A stretch of DNA of 64,000 nt, from positions 1,426,001 to 1,490,000 of the forward strand of contig JBBPFI010000003.1 in the NCBI GenBank assembly GCA_037974965.1, written 5' to 3'. This stretch comes from Dacryopinax spathularia. Lineage: Eukaryota; Basidiomycota; Dacrymycetes; Dacrymycetales; Dacrymycetaceae. The notes below the pieces were generated by a model that was not told the DNA's origin, did no database searches, and saw only the letters and a list, made by a program, of their open reading frames with translations. How positions within the stretch are numbered: position 1 is the first letter of the stretch; the number at the start of each line of letters is the position of its first letter. Made by a program: the position numbers and the translations under genes. Positions 11,601-24,676 of the stretch are shown piece after piece.

Positions 11601-14333
11601 AATCGCGTGTGGTGGTCGGTTCCAATACCCGACACAGCAATGCACCGTGTCCAACAGGTCGCCGTCGAGTTGCGGTCAGACATCACCGAGTTCGCGTCGG
11701 TCTGGTGATGGGATGCGGTATGCCGAGCGCCTGGCATGATCCGAGCATAGGGACGGAGATGTTACCAGGACCACAGACGGGTAAGCTCCTGATGCGGCAG
11801 TGCGGATGACGCGTCTATTTCGAGCGCCCTCTCCTGAGCGGGCATGCAAGCGGTTCCTCGGCGAGTTTGCATCGACGATGGCATCCTCCGCCGATGCGCC
11901 ATGTCGTCAACCTTGAGCCAGAGCCATCTCAAGCGCGCTCCCGCTTTGCTGACTATTCGCCAGACGCGCGTGAAACGGTGGTGGGTCGAGCGTCCCGTTG
12001 CTAAATTTACCGTAGATTCGCGATGTTATCGTATCTCGTATCTGATTAGTCGAAAGAGGCGATAGAGCCGCGAGAACACATGTCAGAGCAGGGGCGTTGA
12101 GGCGAGCAAGACTAATTAGCCTGTTGCGGTCGAGCTCGCGGTGCGCGCGTGCATATGGACGAAGAGCGAAGACGAGAAGGTACACGTTTTGGAGCGCATC
12201 CCGATGCAGATCAAGGAGCGATAAAGAAACCAGTCGTATAGGCGACGTCATTCGCGTAGCTTGTCTTGGCAACCCCACCTCCGTCATTCGGGTTGTTATG
12301 CACCTCGGAGAAGCGGTCAAATATTGCGACCAAACCGTTGTTCCTGAATCGGGCATATGTCGCCTGACTAGATCTGCCGAGATGGATGAGCCAAGCTCAG
12401 GGATCCTTATATCCTTTGTTGGACGAGCGCAAAATAGCATGGGCGAATAGTGTGAGGAGTGAGCCCACCAGGGCGGAGGAGAAGCACCGCTGGTGGAAGC
12501 GCGCGGAGAAATACTGCGGCGTAATCACGCGTTGGAAACTTAGAGCCGACTTCCGCCGCATAGATTAGAAGGAAAAAGGGAGAATGCCGCGGGTGGAGGA
12601 AGCGGACTGATTGGGAAGTCGTTAGATGGAGAAGAGCGACAATAGCCAGCTATCGCTGATGTGGCAGTTCGGTCGCCTCATGCAAGGGGCAAATCGGGCA
12701 CCAACAGATGCACAGCCGGCCAAGCTTGATTGCGCGCTGGCTCGCCCGTGAACATCAAAGACGTGTGACGGGAGCGTTGGTGGAGTGCGCATCAGCGAAC
12801 AAAGCTGAAATAGACAGTCCAATCCAATCCCAATCCTCTTTTTCTACCTCCCTCATCCATATGGGGGGAATGCACGTGTTTCTAATAGCATGCGACGAGC
12901 CAAGGCTTCACGCTCTCGCTGCTGCGTCGAGTCCGTGAAGAGATGGATGGTTGGCGGTGGTCTGACAATTGATGCGGGTTCGGGTGTTGCATGAGGCAAC
13001 AATCGGCGAAGCGACGAGAAAAAATGTTATCTCTGATTTGTCCATATCCGGTAATATCCGCGAGATACGCAGATAATCTCTTCGACCACGGCCACGGTTC
13101 TGGGTGGTGTGTGCGTGCGATGATGTGACGTGTGGGCAGGATGGATCTCCGAACGAACCCGCTTATGTCATGCAATAGAGTATTCATCAGTAAAAACCCT
13201 GAGCAGCTATGTAGCCTTAAATAAGCTACATAACGACCATAGCACCCATTGCGCAAGTGCCCTTCATATAGTCGCAACATAGCGCTCATAGCAAACAAAA
13301 TTGTACTCATTCAAGGAACATGAGTTCTTGAAACTGCTCTCTATGGTGCCTGCACTACAAGCCGAGTGAATTTTGATGTCAGAAAGACCAGGACAGCATA
13401 CTAAGCGACTGGAACAGTTTGGCATAGCACCCATAGCACCCGTATAGACCCCCACGCTATGAGGACCCCAGGTTTTTACAGATGTTTGACTTTCAGAAGG
13501 CACAGAAGGAACCAGGTGACCCAAGTTGGGCGTTACAAAGGTGGACAAGCAAAGATCAGCCAAATGCGCGCGTTATCACTGGTCGATGGAGCAAAAGAGA
13601 TCCGACTCAGCCGAAACACCGGCGCGGGAACGGAGGCATTCCTTAGGCGGGGTTGCAAAAGGGGCCTGGAGGGCCTAAAAGGGTTCCGGGCCACGCTGTT
13701 ATCTCTGAATCCGCATCAGTACGTTCCTTGCCTTCGCCGTGTGCTGTACTCGCATGGCCATGATTCTCTTCGGTGGGTGAGGTGTACAGCCAGTGCTTGT
13801 CAGATTATCAAGTCTGAAAACTAGGGCACCGAACAGAGTTAGGAACAAGCAGGGTCGTCTTCGTTGTGAGTTGGAAAATAGCGGAAAGGGCGGAAAAGAG
13901 CAAGAGGAGAAGGAAGCAGCCGACGCGTGGAAGGGGACCCGCGCATGCCGGGGCGTATGATCATGGCAGCGGCGGTCCATTGCAAGCGACGTCGATCTTC
14001 CCCCACGGAAGCAGATGAGCCCGCGTCCAACCAGCTTCCGCCAATTATAAGGAGAGACGCATCATCCAGCAGACAGCCCGCCCTGCCATTCCCCCCCGGC
14101 TTCGTTCTTCTCGTCGCCTTGTCATATAAGGACACTCGACTTTCTCCTCCCTCAGCTCCTCTGCCAATATTTACCCCTCGCTCAGTCGGCGTTCACAGTG
14201 CATATAACATTGTGTTTATACGCATATACGATCGCAGCAGTCTCGTCGACTCATCCCACGTCGCCTAGCTTGGTCAGCTGACGTGCATATACCTACACCA
14301 TCTACCCCTGATCTGCTCCGAATCGGTCGTTCA
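8675..14333. other. Gene-poor block, 5.7 kb
   Basis: No gene I can name. Open frames are short and mutually overlapping. The most coding-like stretches are on the minus strand: 10053-10640, 9751-10020, 11273-11737 and 11907-12440. None shows a known motif and I could not chain them with consistent splice phases. A stem TATGTAGC...GCTACATA lies near 13207-13231. The final 250 bp before 14334 hold CATATAAGG-like and CGCATATAC words and form the leader of the GATA gene. Confidence 0.5.
9751..10640 (-). other. Possible degraded or unrecognised gene, minus strand
   Basis: A 195-codon open frame (10053-10640) ends at a plausible donor (GAG then GTACGC, about 10110). After a TTAG acceptor near 10050 another open stretch runs to 9751 and reads like coding sequence (for example RMVHDIPATIRLRALARP). 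The two are not in compatible phase with the donor and acceptor I can see, so this is either a broken gene, one with an extra intron I missed, or chance. No function is proposed. Confidence 0.15.
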
Positions 14334-16244
14334 ATGCGCGTGATCGTTGCGACCTACCAACCGTCCCAGTCATCCGGCGGCCTTGCTTTGGACCGTCCTT
14401 ACCCACCCGTACCCGCCGTATCACACCTGCCATCCATGTCCCGCACCCCGGTGAAGCGAGCCGAGTCTGCTACCTCCGGTGAATCCTCCTTCAAAGTCTC
14501 AGCATCTACGCAAAAATCTGGCTCGGGTCAGAAATGCGTCGCTTGTGGTGCTACGTCCACACCGCTATGGCGCAGGAACGAGCAAGGAGCAACTGTCTGC
14601 AACGCTTGTGGTGCGTCATCTGTTATCAGTAGATCTTCTTCCGTGGCTAACGGACACGTCTCCTTTTCGGTTTTTGCTCACAGGCTTGCAAGCCAAAGCG
14701 CGCCGATCTCCGAAAGCCGGGAGCGCCGGTCGACAATCGCAGCCGCCACAATCCACCGGATCCTCCACCGGCCATTCACCTCCTCAGATCGCAACCACAG
14801 ATGCGGCACCCCCTCCAGGATCCTGTCCTGGCGACGGCCTGTGCAACGGCACCGGAGGAGCAAACGCTTGCTCTGGTTGCCCCGCTTTCATCAATTCTCA
14901 TCCAGCAGACATGGGTGAAAGCGGCCGTGTTCGTGCACCTGCTGCAACTGCAACCGCTGCGCCAGGGGTCGGCCCACTCAGCTGCGCGAATTGTCATACC
15001 ACCACTACACCCTTGTGGCGAAGGGACGACGCCGGCAATAATATCTGCAATGCCTGTGGTAAGTTTCTGCTTCTCAATTTGCCGCTGTTCTGCTTTCTTC
15101 GAGCGTTTGCTCCTTGCACCGCTTATCTGGCCAGGCCGAGATCTGCACGTGACCACTCGGCGATCTTCGGGCAGCGGAGGCGGATCTTATCCGATGAGCG
15201 ATAACAGATTACAATTTCCATCTCGCCCTTCCTCGTTCGTTCCTTCTTGATGGAGCGTTGCTGACCACGGATTACGTTGCTATAGGCCTCTATCAGAAAC
15301 TTCATGGGAGCCGGCGCCCCGTGACTATGAAAAAGGCTGTTATCAAGCGAAGGAAACGAGTTCCCGCGGCAAACGCAATTGTCTCCCACACGAATCACGC
15401 CGACTCCCCTGGCCCCTACGCGCACAGCACGCATACATCCACCTTGACGATGGCCGACCGCGCTGCCGCAGAAGCCCTCGTTGCCGTGGGACGGTCTGGA
15501 GCGGACGAACGGAGCAGGAAGAGACAGCGGAGAGATGTAGACAGCTCGGCGCTCGAGCGCGACGAGCTGGAGGACGAGTATGATGATGGCACGGGGGACG
15601 AATCTGCTGCGTCGTACGAAGAAGCACGCGCGGCGCTTAGGACGGTCGCAGACCATCACGCCTATTCCCGAACCTCGCCGCCCGCACACCCTGCATCCCA
15701 GCATGAAGAACCTCGACGCGTCTCACCCCGAGGCGGCGGATACGATCTTCCGCCGCTGAACAGCGCCGTCGGTGAATACCGTCATGGCCGGCCTGATGAA
15801 TCCCATGGACATTCACCGATGCGTCGGGACGTCGTCGACCCAAGCTCTCGGTACCTCCCTCCTCCCCGGCCTTCATACAACCTGTCACCGCGTGGTCACA
15901 CTTCGCACCTGCGCTCAATGTCTCCACCCATGTCCCGCTCCCGTTCACCTGGTGGCCGTTCGCCCAGGCCAGACACGCATTACATGGCGTCTATCCCCAC
16001 ACGCGAAGAACTTCTGCAGCATCACGCCCAGCTGCGTGATCAGAAGCGCGGACTGGAGGAGATGCTCCGCCGGACAGAGCACCTCCTCCGGGGCGTTGAG
16101 CGCGGACTCGAGACGACAAGCACCTACAATGGAGGACACGTGGACGGTGAGATGCCTCGCGGTGCGAGTGTGCGCTTGCCCAGGAGGGAGAGGGAAGAGA
16201 GCGGTGAGCGCTGGAGGTGGGAGACGCGGGGCGGTGAGCAATAG
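14334..16244 (+). CDS. SRE1: Iron-responsive GATA repressor, Sre1/Urbs1/Fep1 type
   Basis: Three exons: 14334-14610, 14684-15058, 15286-16244; 536 residues. Two GATA zinc fingers of the C-X2-C-X17-C-X2-C class lie at about residues 68-92 and 193-217. Between them is the cysteine-rich block [20 protein letters not shown] (about 140-159), the hallmark of fungal iron regulators, whose four cysteines sense iron. These proteins repress siderophore synthesis and iron uptake when iron is plentiful. Both introns split the codon after the finger sequence CNAC, in the same phase, consistent with exon duplication of the finger. The C-terminal part is Arg/Ser/Pro-rich and ends with a predicted coiled coil around [20 protein letters not shown]. 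The ATG at 14334 is the first in frame; 14436 ([10 protein letters not shown]) is an alternative. Confidence 0.93.
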
Positions 16245-17022
16245 CGCCTGCGCCCTCTGGCACCTAGTTGTATAGCGCCCTGCACCACCTGCTTGTATAG
16301 GATATGATATTATCGTTGATATCCGGAGTTGTGGTTCGCAGCTGTTACTAGAGATGACAACGTGTATTATTGTTTTTGGTGTAATGCGAGCTTGTTGAGG
16401 CTGCGATCATGCGCACAAGTTGCCAAGTAGAGCAAATCCCCCCACAACAGGACGAGCCAGCAGGAGGTCCAGCCAGCGAGTAGTAATGGCCCAAGGCGGA
16501 GGGAGGGGTCGAACGTTCATCCGCTGGCTCGTCCGAACGCCCGACGACGCCCTCAGCCCCCTTTCTCATCCATACACCCAAACCACTCACAGCAGCCAAC
16601 ACAGCCAAACAGCCCCATTCCCAAAAGCCTCTGTGAACCCGGCCCGACAGTCGACAGTCCACGCGCTGCCTTGTGATTGCACCCGAAATCACATTATGTT
16701 TTGCACCCACCCCTGCGCCATTTTTCACGTGCTCGGTTGCCCCGTGCGGAAGGGTGGGCGAGCGTGTGATTTACACCATTGGGCTCGTGCAATCGAGCGA
16801 CACTCTCAGTGGATCCCCTTCCGTCCCCTGCCTCGTCTTGTGTTGTCCAGCATCCTCCTCCTCCTCCTCCTCGACCTGAGCATCTTGCTCGTCGTCGTCG
16901 TACTTAACGAACTACTCATCGCTGTCGGCAACTGGGAGAACGTGGGTGGTAGAGATTGGATAGGCCGGATTTAGGGGACCCTGAAGAACCCCCCTTCCCG
17001 CCGAATGATATTCTGAGCCTTG
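16245..17022. other. Intergenic region upstream of OPI1
   Basis: 778 bp without a gene. A CACGTG E-box core occurs near 16727. The stretch just before the OPI1 start is CT-rich with a CTCCTCCTC run. Confidence 0.4.
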
Positions 17023-19425
17023 ATGGCGACCACTACGACCCTGAGCCCCGTGTCGTCTGCTCCAGCGCCGACAACGACAGCGACGAATGGCCCATCGTCC
17101 TCACCAACCACTCAAGATCATGCGATGGACACTAGGCCCGAGAGGTCCGAGGGGACTAGGGAGGGTGCGGGAGGGACACGTCCGACGAGGGTGTTGAGCA
17201 TTAATGAGGCGGATGAGGATGTGCTTATGGCTGTGAGGGCGCTGGGGGATATGAGGAACCAGAGGGTGTCTCCGCCTTCGTCTACTACCAGCCATGGTGC
17301 GCTTTATCCTCACACTCCCTTACGCAGCTCGTACTGACTGGTGTTCTTAGCTCTGGCGTCACCGACCTCGCCTGACAGGAGGAGCGACCCCTCGACCGCC
17401 CCGCCCGCCGGGACAGCGCCAACCGAGCAAGCCCAAGGCCAACAGCAAGGCGACTTCGTCTCCCGCGTATCGTCCCATTTCCCAATAGTGAACACCGCAC
17501 TCCGGGCGTACGAGAGCTCGAAGAACTCGTCCAGGGTGGTCAAGGTGCGTCCCTTCCCCTCGCGCGTCGTGCGTGATGCAGAGATAGAGTGACTGATCGG
17601 CCGTCCTTGCATGTGATTTCCTCTTCTTGCTCCGTTTTTTTGCTATTCAACGTACTGCGCACGCTTCGATTATCCCCTTCTGCTTCGGGTTTGGCTTCGG
17701 TTTGCTCGCGCTCGCCGTGTGCGTGTATGCGCGCTGCACCCGCATAGATCGGAGCGGAGATGGTCGAATCTTCTATTGCGACTCTGTCCAGGCCCGTCAT
17801 GGACCGGCTGCCCGTCGCACAAATGGACGGCTTCGCGTGCCGACAACTAGATAAGGTGCGTCGGCCCCGCCCTTTTGTCCTTCCCCACATCGTCCCCGAG
17901 ACACGACGAAACACATACTAACGATGAGTTCTACTTTCGTCTGGCAGCTTCAAGCTCGGAGTCGATCCTATTCTGGCTCACACCCGAGTGCGGGCGCTGG
18001 CGCTCCTGCGTCAGATGAGCAGCCACGCGATTGGGAGGTCAACACTCCCTCGAGCATGAAAGCGCTGTACACGGCGGGTGACAACGGCTCTACGATGTCG
18101 CTCGACACGCAAGGTGCGTCCACTTCCCCCCCTCCACGGCATTTTCACGTGCCAGGCCGCCCTAGTCAGGCACTGCCGCAATAGGGAAAAAGCGCATGCT
18201 CATGGTTGCCTCGCGTCGGCGTGATTTTTCGCGTCTTTCTAGATACATATTCTTCCGACGCGCTCCCTCCTCTCTCGCCCTCCACCACGAGGGACACTGC
18301 TCCTGCTGCTGCCGTTGCTTCGAGGGATATGGACATGTCTGCGCCTCAACAGTCGCGCGCTGGGTGGCAGACGATGCTTGTCGGCGCCGGCGGGCTGAGC
18401 GCAGCCGTGAGCGACGAGAATATGCGCCGGCTGCAACTATGTCTCGAATGGCTCAGGGTGCGTTGCCGTTTGGGCGCTTTTCCCTTGCTAGCGCTTGTTA
18501 ACTTGGCCATCGTTCATTCGTTGTACGCACAGTGGGCAACACGCATCACCGATCAACACATCAACATCCTGCGCAACTTCCTCGCTTCGCTCTCCATGCC
18601 CCCTCCCAACCCCGAGTCCACCCCCATCTCCCCCGCCTCGGCACGCACGCTCGCAGAGGCCCAATCAGGCGTAGTCGACGCCATCAAAAAAGTCGTCAAC
18701 ATCGTCTCGTCCTACGCGGGCACGGCCCTCCCCGACCCGGCCCGCGCAGCAGTACGTAAATGGATCCTCGAACTGCCTGAACGTTGGCGCGCGGCGACGC
18801 TCGCCCATGAGCGGGAGAGGAACCTGAACCCGCAGCATCATCAGACGCTTATGACACCCGAGGGGCAGCTGCCGTCGTACACGACGGCGAAGACGATGGC
18901 GCACAAAGTCCTGGCTCTGGCGCTCGAGAGCTTGGACATGCTCCGCGCCGTAACGGGCGTGTTTATGGACAGCCTGCAGAGTGCTGAGAAGTGCGTCTCT
19001 CCCCTTTTCCTTTTCCTTTTCCTCTCCCTCTCCCTCTCCTTTCAGCTGCCTTTCAGCTGCCTTTCACCATCACTCCTCATTGCCTCCACCCTTTCTTCTC
19101 CCCGTGAAAACCCACGTGAATCCCAAACCTCTTGAATTCCAACTGACGGATAAACCTCTCTACCTCTAGCTGGCTAGACAGATTCGGCCGCCCACGCCCC
19201 GGCGCCCCACCGCCAGCCCTGCCCTCCTCCACATTCTCGTCCGGAACTACAACACCCACGATCGGCCAACACCCGCCTCATGGCGCTTATTGGCCTACTG
19301 GCCCGGGGGGGCAGGATCTGAAGTCGGATCCGTATGCTGCTGCTGGGCAGCAGGGGTACTACGCGTATGGATCTGCCCCGGGGCACGTCGATTATGGGTA
19401 TGAGAAAGGGAGGGAGGGGCGGTGA
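17023..19425 (+). CDS. OPI1: Opi1 transcriptional repressor of phospholipid synthesis genes
   Basis: Seven exons: 17023-17296, 17351-17544, 17748-17855, 17948-18113, 18243-18457, 18533-18990, 19170-19425; 556 residues. In yeast Opi1 is held at the ER by phosphatidic acid and, when released by inositol, represses INO genes. Family blocks are clear: INEADEDVLMAVRALGDMRN, then FVSRVSSHFPIVNTALRAYE, SSRVVK joined across an intron to IGAEMVESSIATLSRPVMDR and FACRQLD. The C-terminal half has WATRITDQHINILRNFLASL and a final SAENWLDRFGRP block. The usual YGAEM reads IGAEM here. Low-complexity Ser/Thr/Pro/Gly sequence separates the blocks. Nearly every donor reads GTGCGT. The start follows a TTG in frame and is the first ATG. 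Confidence 0.93.
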
Positions 19426-20540
19426 GCCGCCCGCTGGCTGAGAGCGGATCAAGACGAGGGAGGGCTCGGGCGTTGGGGGGAGGGGCGAGGGAGATGCGCT
19501 GTGCTGTGCTGTGCTGGTAAGACGGAGCGTGCTGTATGAAGCTGGCGGGAACATGAAAAGCTGAACAATATCGCACGAGCATGCGCTGGCGAGCCTGCAC
19601 TTGCTTGCGCCTGTGTTACTGCTTACGGTTGTGAAAGAGAGCAAGCGGGACGGAAGATGCATATACCCGACTACAACAACCATGTACGCTTATACGTTGT
19701 ATGACGTTCGTTCGGGGCTTGGCTTGGATTCGGATTTGGTTCTTCGCTTTGGATTCGCGTTTCGCCCTTTTTTGCACTTCGCTTGGACGGATCTTCTATC
19801 GTACATAATACCGCCTCTTTTTTGGCACGCTGTGTTCGGTTATTTATTCAATACAGTTGTTGTTCGACATGAGCGGAACAACCTGCACCAAGTCTTCTTG
19901 AGAAATACGCGCAACTGAACGACTGATCGGGCGTATCTCGGCCAAGATATTGTGCACCGACACGCAAATCATACATTACGACCGCGCTCGGCCCAAAAAC
20001 TACCTAAAACAAGCAACAAAGGATGGACTACCTACAGCGAAGGCAAAGCAAAAAGGAAAGGAAAGGTGAGGTGAAAGAGCGCGGATCGGCTATGTACTGT
20101 CTGTTTATGAAAGCTGAGGGTGGGAAGTTGAAGATGTGTGTAGGAAGGAGAGGGATGATCCATGTCCGATCGATATGCTGAGAAAGAGAAGGCAAGCGGA
20201 GCGGAGCGGCACCACCAGGGATACGCCGTCCTGCGTCCCGTGTAAGGATGTACATGAACTTGAAGCGACGAGGATTGGAAAGGAGTATGAGGTATATGCC
20301 AGAGCGATCTTGCTATCTTGCTGGTGCTTGCATTGTGGATGCGTGCGTGCGAGTGTGCGTGCGGATATGCCATCATTGCAGGAGAAATCGATACCGGGAG
20401 ATCGGGGTGGAGGAAGAGCCAGACTGGGAGCGTAGGAAGGGCAGGAAGGGCAGGAAGGGCAGGAAGAGCAGGAAGAGCAGGGAGGACAGGAACGAGCCAC
20501 ACGGAGCAGCAGGTAGGAAAAGCAAGAGGTACGAGCCCGA
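19426..20540. other. Convergent intergenic region
   Basis: Holds the 3' ends of OPI1 (plus) and the glucanase (minus) and a decamer repeat at 20434-20492. No gene seen; the open frames over the repeat are artefacts of its periodicity. Confidence 0.5.
20434..20492. repeat. Decamer tandem repeat (AGGGCAGGAA)n
   Basis: About six units of a 10-bp purine-rich repeat, the last ones changed to AGAGCAGGAA, downstream of the glucanase stop. Confidence 0.8.
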
Positions 20541-22358
20541 TCAGCTGCTCCCGCTGCCGCTGCAGATATTCGGATACAGCCGCTCATTCGGATCGGACGG
20601 GATCCAGCCGTTCGCGAGTCCTTTCTGGTATGACCAGTCGTCTGCCTGTTCGTTCTGTCGCACGCGAACAGGAGAGTCAAGTCAGTATGAGCTCGTATCA
20701 TCACGCAGGGACAGGAGCAGGGACAGGAGCAGGGACAGCAGAGGAGGCGGGGACGTGGTGAGGTGGGGTGAGGTGGGGTGAGGGGAAGGTGGTATGGAGG
20801 GGAAGCTGGGTGAGAGGGACGGATGGAGGAAAAGGAGGAGTAGAGCGAGAAGGACGGCAGAGCAAGCGGACGCACCTTCCAACACCAATATATCCACCCC
20901 TCCGCCATCTCATACGCCCCCACCTGCGCCTCCCAAAACATCCTCAAAAACCCCCTATAATCCCCATCAAACCCACTCGCATCGCCCGTCTTCCCCACAC
21001 AGCTCCCCATCGCCGCCCCCCCATCCCCAAACGTCCCGTCATATCGCGCCCCCACGCCCCGCCCGTTCAGGTACTTGGCGCAGTCTGTGCTTGCTGTCGA
21101 CCATTCGCCTACGACGGTCCAGATGTTCGAGTGGGCGAAGGAGGACAGGCGGGGCCCGTTGGAGCAGGCGGAGGAGATGTGTGCTTGGTAGGAGTAGGAG
21201 AGTTGGGCGTCGTTGAAGACTTGGTAGATGTGCTGTTTACCCCCGAACGCACAAAAATGTCAGATATATGCGCTTTACCCGACGGAGACGGAGGGCAGGA
21301 GGGGATGGGATGGGGACGTACGGTATCCATGAGGACGTTCGAGGCACCCGTGTTGGGCGTCAAGAACCCGTTCCAGTAGCTCAGGTCTTGGAAGGCATCG
21401 TGTAGCACCACCACGAGCCCCCCGGCACTCCGGACAGTACTGTACGTATCGCCATAATAGTTCCTCGCGCAATTCAATAAATCCTCGCTCATATACCCCG
21501 CGGGCTCATTGACCAACTCAATAGCAGTGACGGCGCCCCCGTACTGACCCTGCGAGAACTCGTTCGCGAGCGTCTGGATGATCGCTTTCGTGCGCGAGAC
21601 GTTGTCGGCGTTGGTGTGCCATGTGGGCGAGCCGCGCTGGCCCGAGTTGTCGTATCCGTTTTGACTGCCGGGCACGCCGTGCAGGTCGACCCAGACGGAG
21701 ACGCCGTGGTTCGAGGCCCATTGGACAGCTTGCTTGAGGTAGGAATATTGCTGGTCTTTGATGTATGGTGTGCCGGCGTTGTCGAATGCCCAGAAGCCTG
21801 CACAACACATGCATGCGTCAGTCACCCTCGCCTCATCTTCTTTTTATGTGGAGCGGGAAGCGCGCGCACCAATGGGAATCCGAACATGGTTCAACCCCGC
21901 AGCGGCAATAGCGGCAATATCGCTCTCCGTAATCCACGAGCTCCAATGACTCCTGAGCGTATTAAGCGCAGTATTATAATCGCTATACTGCCCCAGCGTC
22001 CACTCATCGACGATCGCGTCGTTGCCCGTGTTGTCAAATATGCTCGGGGTGATCCAGGGTTCTGTCCCGTCATGTCAGTTCGCTTTCCCGATGAAGGGGT
22101 GAAGGGAGGGGGGAACGGACCTAGGACGAGCCATCCGCCTAGGTTGACGCCTCTCACGGGTGTGGAGCCGTATGCGAAGCCGTTGTTCCTCGGCGTTGTG
22201 GTCGTGTTCGTCGATGAGGACGCAGCGGGAGCAGCGGCACCAGGCGGAGGAGGCGGTGGGTTGGCGAGAGAGCCTTTCTTCCGGAGTGTGCAGCATGGTG
22301 CTGCGAAGACAGCACTGGTGAAGAGCAGAGCGTGGGCGAGCAGCGTCGAGGTGCGCAT
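20541..22358 (-). CDS. EXG1: Secreted exo-beta-1,3-glucanase (GH5)
   Basis: Five exons on the minus strand: 22121-22358, 21870-22061, 21322-21797, 20876-21232, 20541-20654; 458 residues. A signal peptide (MRTSTLLAHALLFTSAVFAA) is followed by a short Pro/Ala linker and a GH5 barrel that hydrolyses or remodels cell-wall beta-1,3-glucan. Landmarks in order: [51 protein letters not shown], the acid/base Glu in ELVNEP (about residue 241), HIYQVF, the nucleophile Glu in VVGEWS (about residue 345), and EGWIYWCWK spliced to NEQADDWSYQKGLANGWIP. The ending LYPNICSGSGSS is normal. The last intron (221 nt) is long for this locus and contains GGGACA and GGTGAG repeats. Confidence 0.94.
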
Positions 22359-23389
22359 GCTTGCTTCTGGTGGAGGGAGGAGGAGGAGGAGACGAGAGAG
22401 AGAAAGGAGAGTGATGCAGAGGCAGATGCTGGCAGGAGGAAAGGACGATAGTGTAGGACGAGGACGAGAAGGGAGGAGGAAGAGAGGCCAAGTGTTTATG
22501 TTTGGCCTTTTGCCTCGTATGGGATCTGATCGCTCGATCGACGGATGGGAGGGATGGAGGGGGGGATGCCGTTACTATGCGGTCCTTGTGCGTGCGGTGT
22601 AAGCAGCGTGTCGAGACCAGCAGGACACAGGCACGCAGCACTAGTCGTGGGAAAGGGGGAATGATAGAGCTGTGTTTGGGGGTGATGTGGTGAGACTGAT
22701 ACAGAGGGAAGAAAGGGAGAAAGCAAAGAGGGATGAGGGTGATGTGAACACGAAGGTTGGTCGGTTCGTCTCGTACAGCCGAACGACGGTTGACGCACTG
22801 CCGTTATCCCCCTTTCAAGTCTGTTATGATCGCCCCCTCCTTAACTGAAGCGCCGTACGTACGCGCCGTGCCAGTGATCAACCAAGACGTGCGTGGTGTG
22901 TTGAACAGCGAGCCAGACCAACCATCCAGCACGCCAGCCAGGATGTTATATGCGCCGTCCATCGGTCCCCCCTTACACATGCTTCCCAGCTTCTCCGAGC
23001 CGAGAGAAGCACATGCACATGTCCCCCCCGGGACAAGCGGGAAGGAAGGAGAATGCCGATGAAACGTGCACCCCCATCCATTCACGAATGGGGCGTGTTT
23101 AGAGCATGTGTGCGTGTGGATTACACGATCCACTGTGTGCGTGCTGTGTCAGGACCGAAAAAGCCAGGGAAAACGAGGCGCGAGCGCGAGGCCGACGCGC
23201 TTTCGCTTTCGGGTTTCAGGGTTCGGCGCATCTTCGCTTCCTGCCAATCTATAAGTTAAGGCAAACCGGGTCAAGGCGATGCAGAAACCCCGCGTGGCTG
23301 CCACGTTCTGGTGCCACGTGGCGCGGAAGCAAAAACGCCCGGCGCGGCCTCCGGGCTAGGGACCAGGCTGAAAAAAAGGGTTAGGGTCC

Positions 23390-24500
23390 TGGGGGGGGAC
23401 TTAAGTATACACTTATTAGTAGAATGTTTGCGCAAATTGTAAAATAAATTAGAAAACATGTAATATAGAGTTAAATAAGCATACAAACCATTGTGCAAAT
23501 TAAATAAATTAGAGTAAAAAGCTGCAATTGTGGTAGGTAATATGATACCGGGGGTTTTGGGACAGGAATTGGGGCAAAGGAAGTGTGGTACCGGGAAGAG
23601 CAGATATGAAACCCACTTGCTTGGGCTACCTTCTTAAGTTGGCCCTTGACATGGTCCTGTTGCTCAAAGCATGGGATCATATTTTCCCCTGTTTTGTTAA
23701 ATAAACACTATGGGATCAAAATACTTGGCATAGCAATTGAGCAACAGGGTAATGGGGTAGGAGATGTGGAACACATGGGAGACAGGGATGTGGGACAGGA
23801 GATGGGAAATGGGAGACAGAAGACGGGTGATGCGAGATGGGACACGGGACACGGGGGACGGGGGACGGGACACGGGACACAGGACACGGGAGATGGGAGA
23901 CGGGAGACGGGAGACGGGAGACGGGAGACGGGAGACGGGAGACGGGAGACGGGAGGATTGGGGAAAAGGGGCTTATTGGCAGATAGGTGGATTAAGGGAA
24001 AAGGAGGAAAAGTTGCAAGACACAGTAAATGCAGAGAATTAAGGGAAAATGAGGTTCTGTCAGAATGGAAATCCTCCTTATCATGGAGTGGAGCATTTTC
24101 TGATGCAAGAAGTAGATTATCAGAAGGAGGAAGAGTCATGAAAGAGGAAGTTACTCAAGATAAACCACCATGAACAGGCAGTTATTTATGCCATGTACAA
24201 TGCCGTATCCAAGGGTAGGGGATTTTACGAGCAAAGCATGGCAGACATGTGCATGCATGAGCCTGGGAGACATAAGCTACCTAAAGAGTGATCTACCACT
24301 ATGCTTGCTCGGTTAGCTGATTCACTTTGCATACTTGACAAATACCACCATGCGCCACCAGAGCGCAGCGGAGGTGTGCAAGCATGGACCTGAGAGAAAT
24401 AATCTACGTAAAAGGAAGATTTACATTACAATTGGATGGTTAGCTAACTTACCTTGCATACTTAACTAATAACTTAAGTAGAATTGCTCAAGAAAAAGGG
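23390..24500. other. AT-rich island, possible eroded mobile DNA
   Basis: Composition drops sharply from the GC-rich surroundings, with words such as TTGTGCAAATT and AAATAAATTAG. ACTTAAGT occurs at both edges (about 23399 and 24475), but I could not confirm extended inverted repeats or a target duplication. No coding potential is seen beyond repeat artefacts. Confidence 0.4.
23765..23955. repeat. GGGAGAC / GGGACAC minisatellite
   Basis: A 7-bp tandem repeat: degenerate GGGACAC/GGGAGAT units from about 23765, then nine or so near-perfect GGGAGAC copies to 23955. Long frames predicted across it on both strands come from the 7-bp period. Confidence 0.85.
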
Positions 24501-24607
24501 AAACCGACGAAAAAATCACATTGCGGAACGATGAGCGAAGCGAGACGGGTTAACCTCGTCAAGATGACATCTCCGTGCAGTGAGGTGGTGGAAACGTGTT
24601 ACACCGC

Positions 24608-24676
24608 CATCAATCTATCAATCTATCAATCTATCAGTCTATCAATCAATCAATCAATCAATCAATCTATCAATCT
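24608..24676. repeat. ATCA/ATCT microsatellite
   Basis: Runs of ATCAATCT and ATCA tetramers with a few interruptions. Confidence 0.85.

Noticed and set aside
16420-16974. 184-codon plus-strand frame upstream of OPI1
   Set aside because: Low-complexity leucine/valine tail from a CTC repeat, no domain; lies in the OPI1 leader.
20105-21055. 316-codon minus-strand frame over the glucanase 3' part
   Set aside because: Shadow reading through introns; only its exon 4 portion is the real glucanase frame, the rest is repeat sequence.
23646-24173. Long frames on both strands at the GGGAGAC array
   Set aside because: They arise from the 7-bp tandem repeat, which can stay open in several frames.
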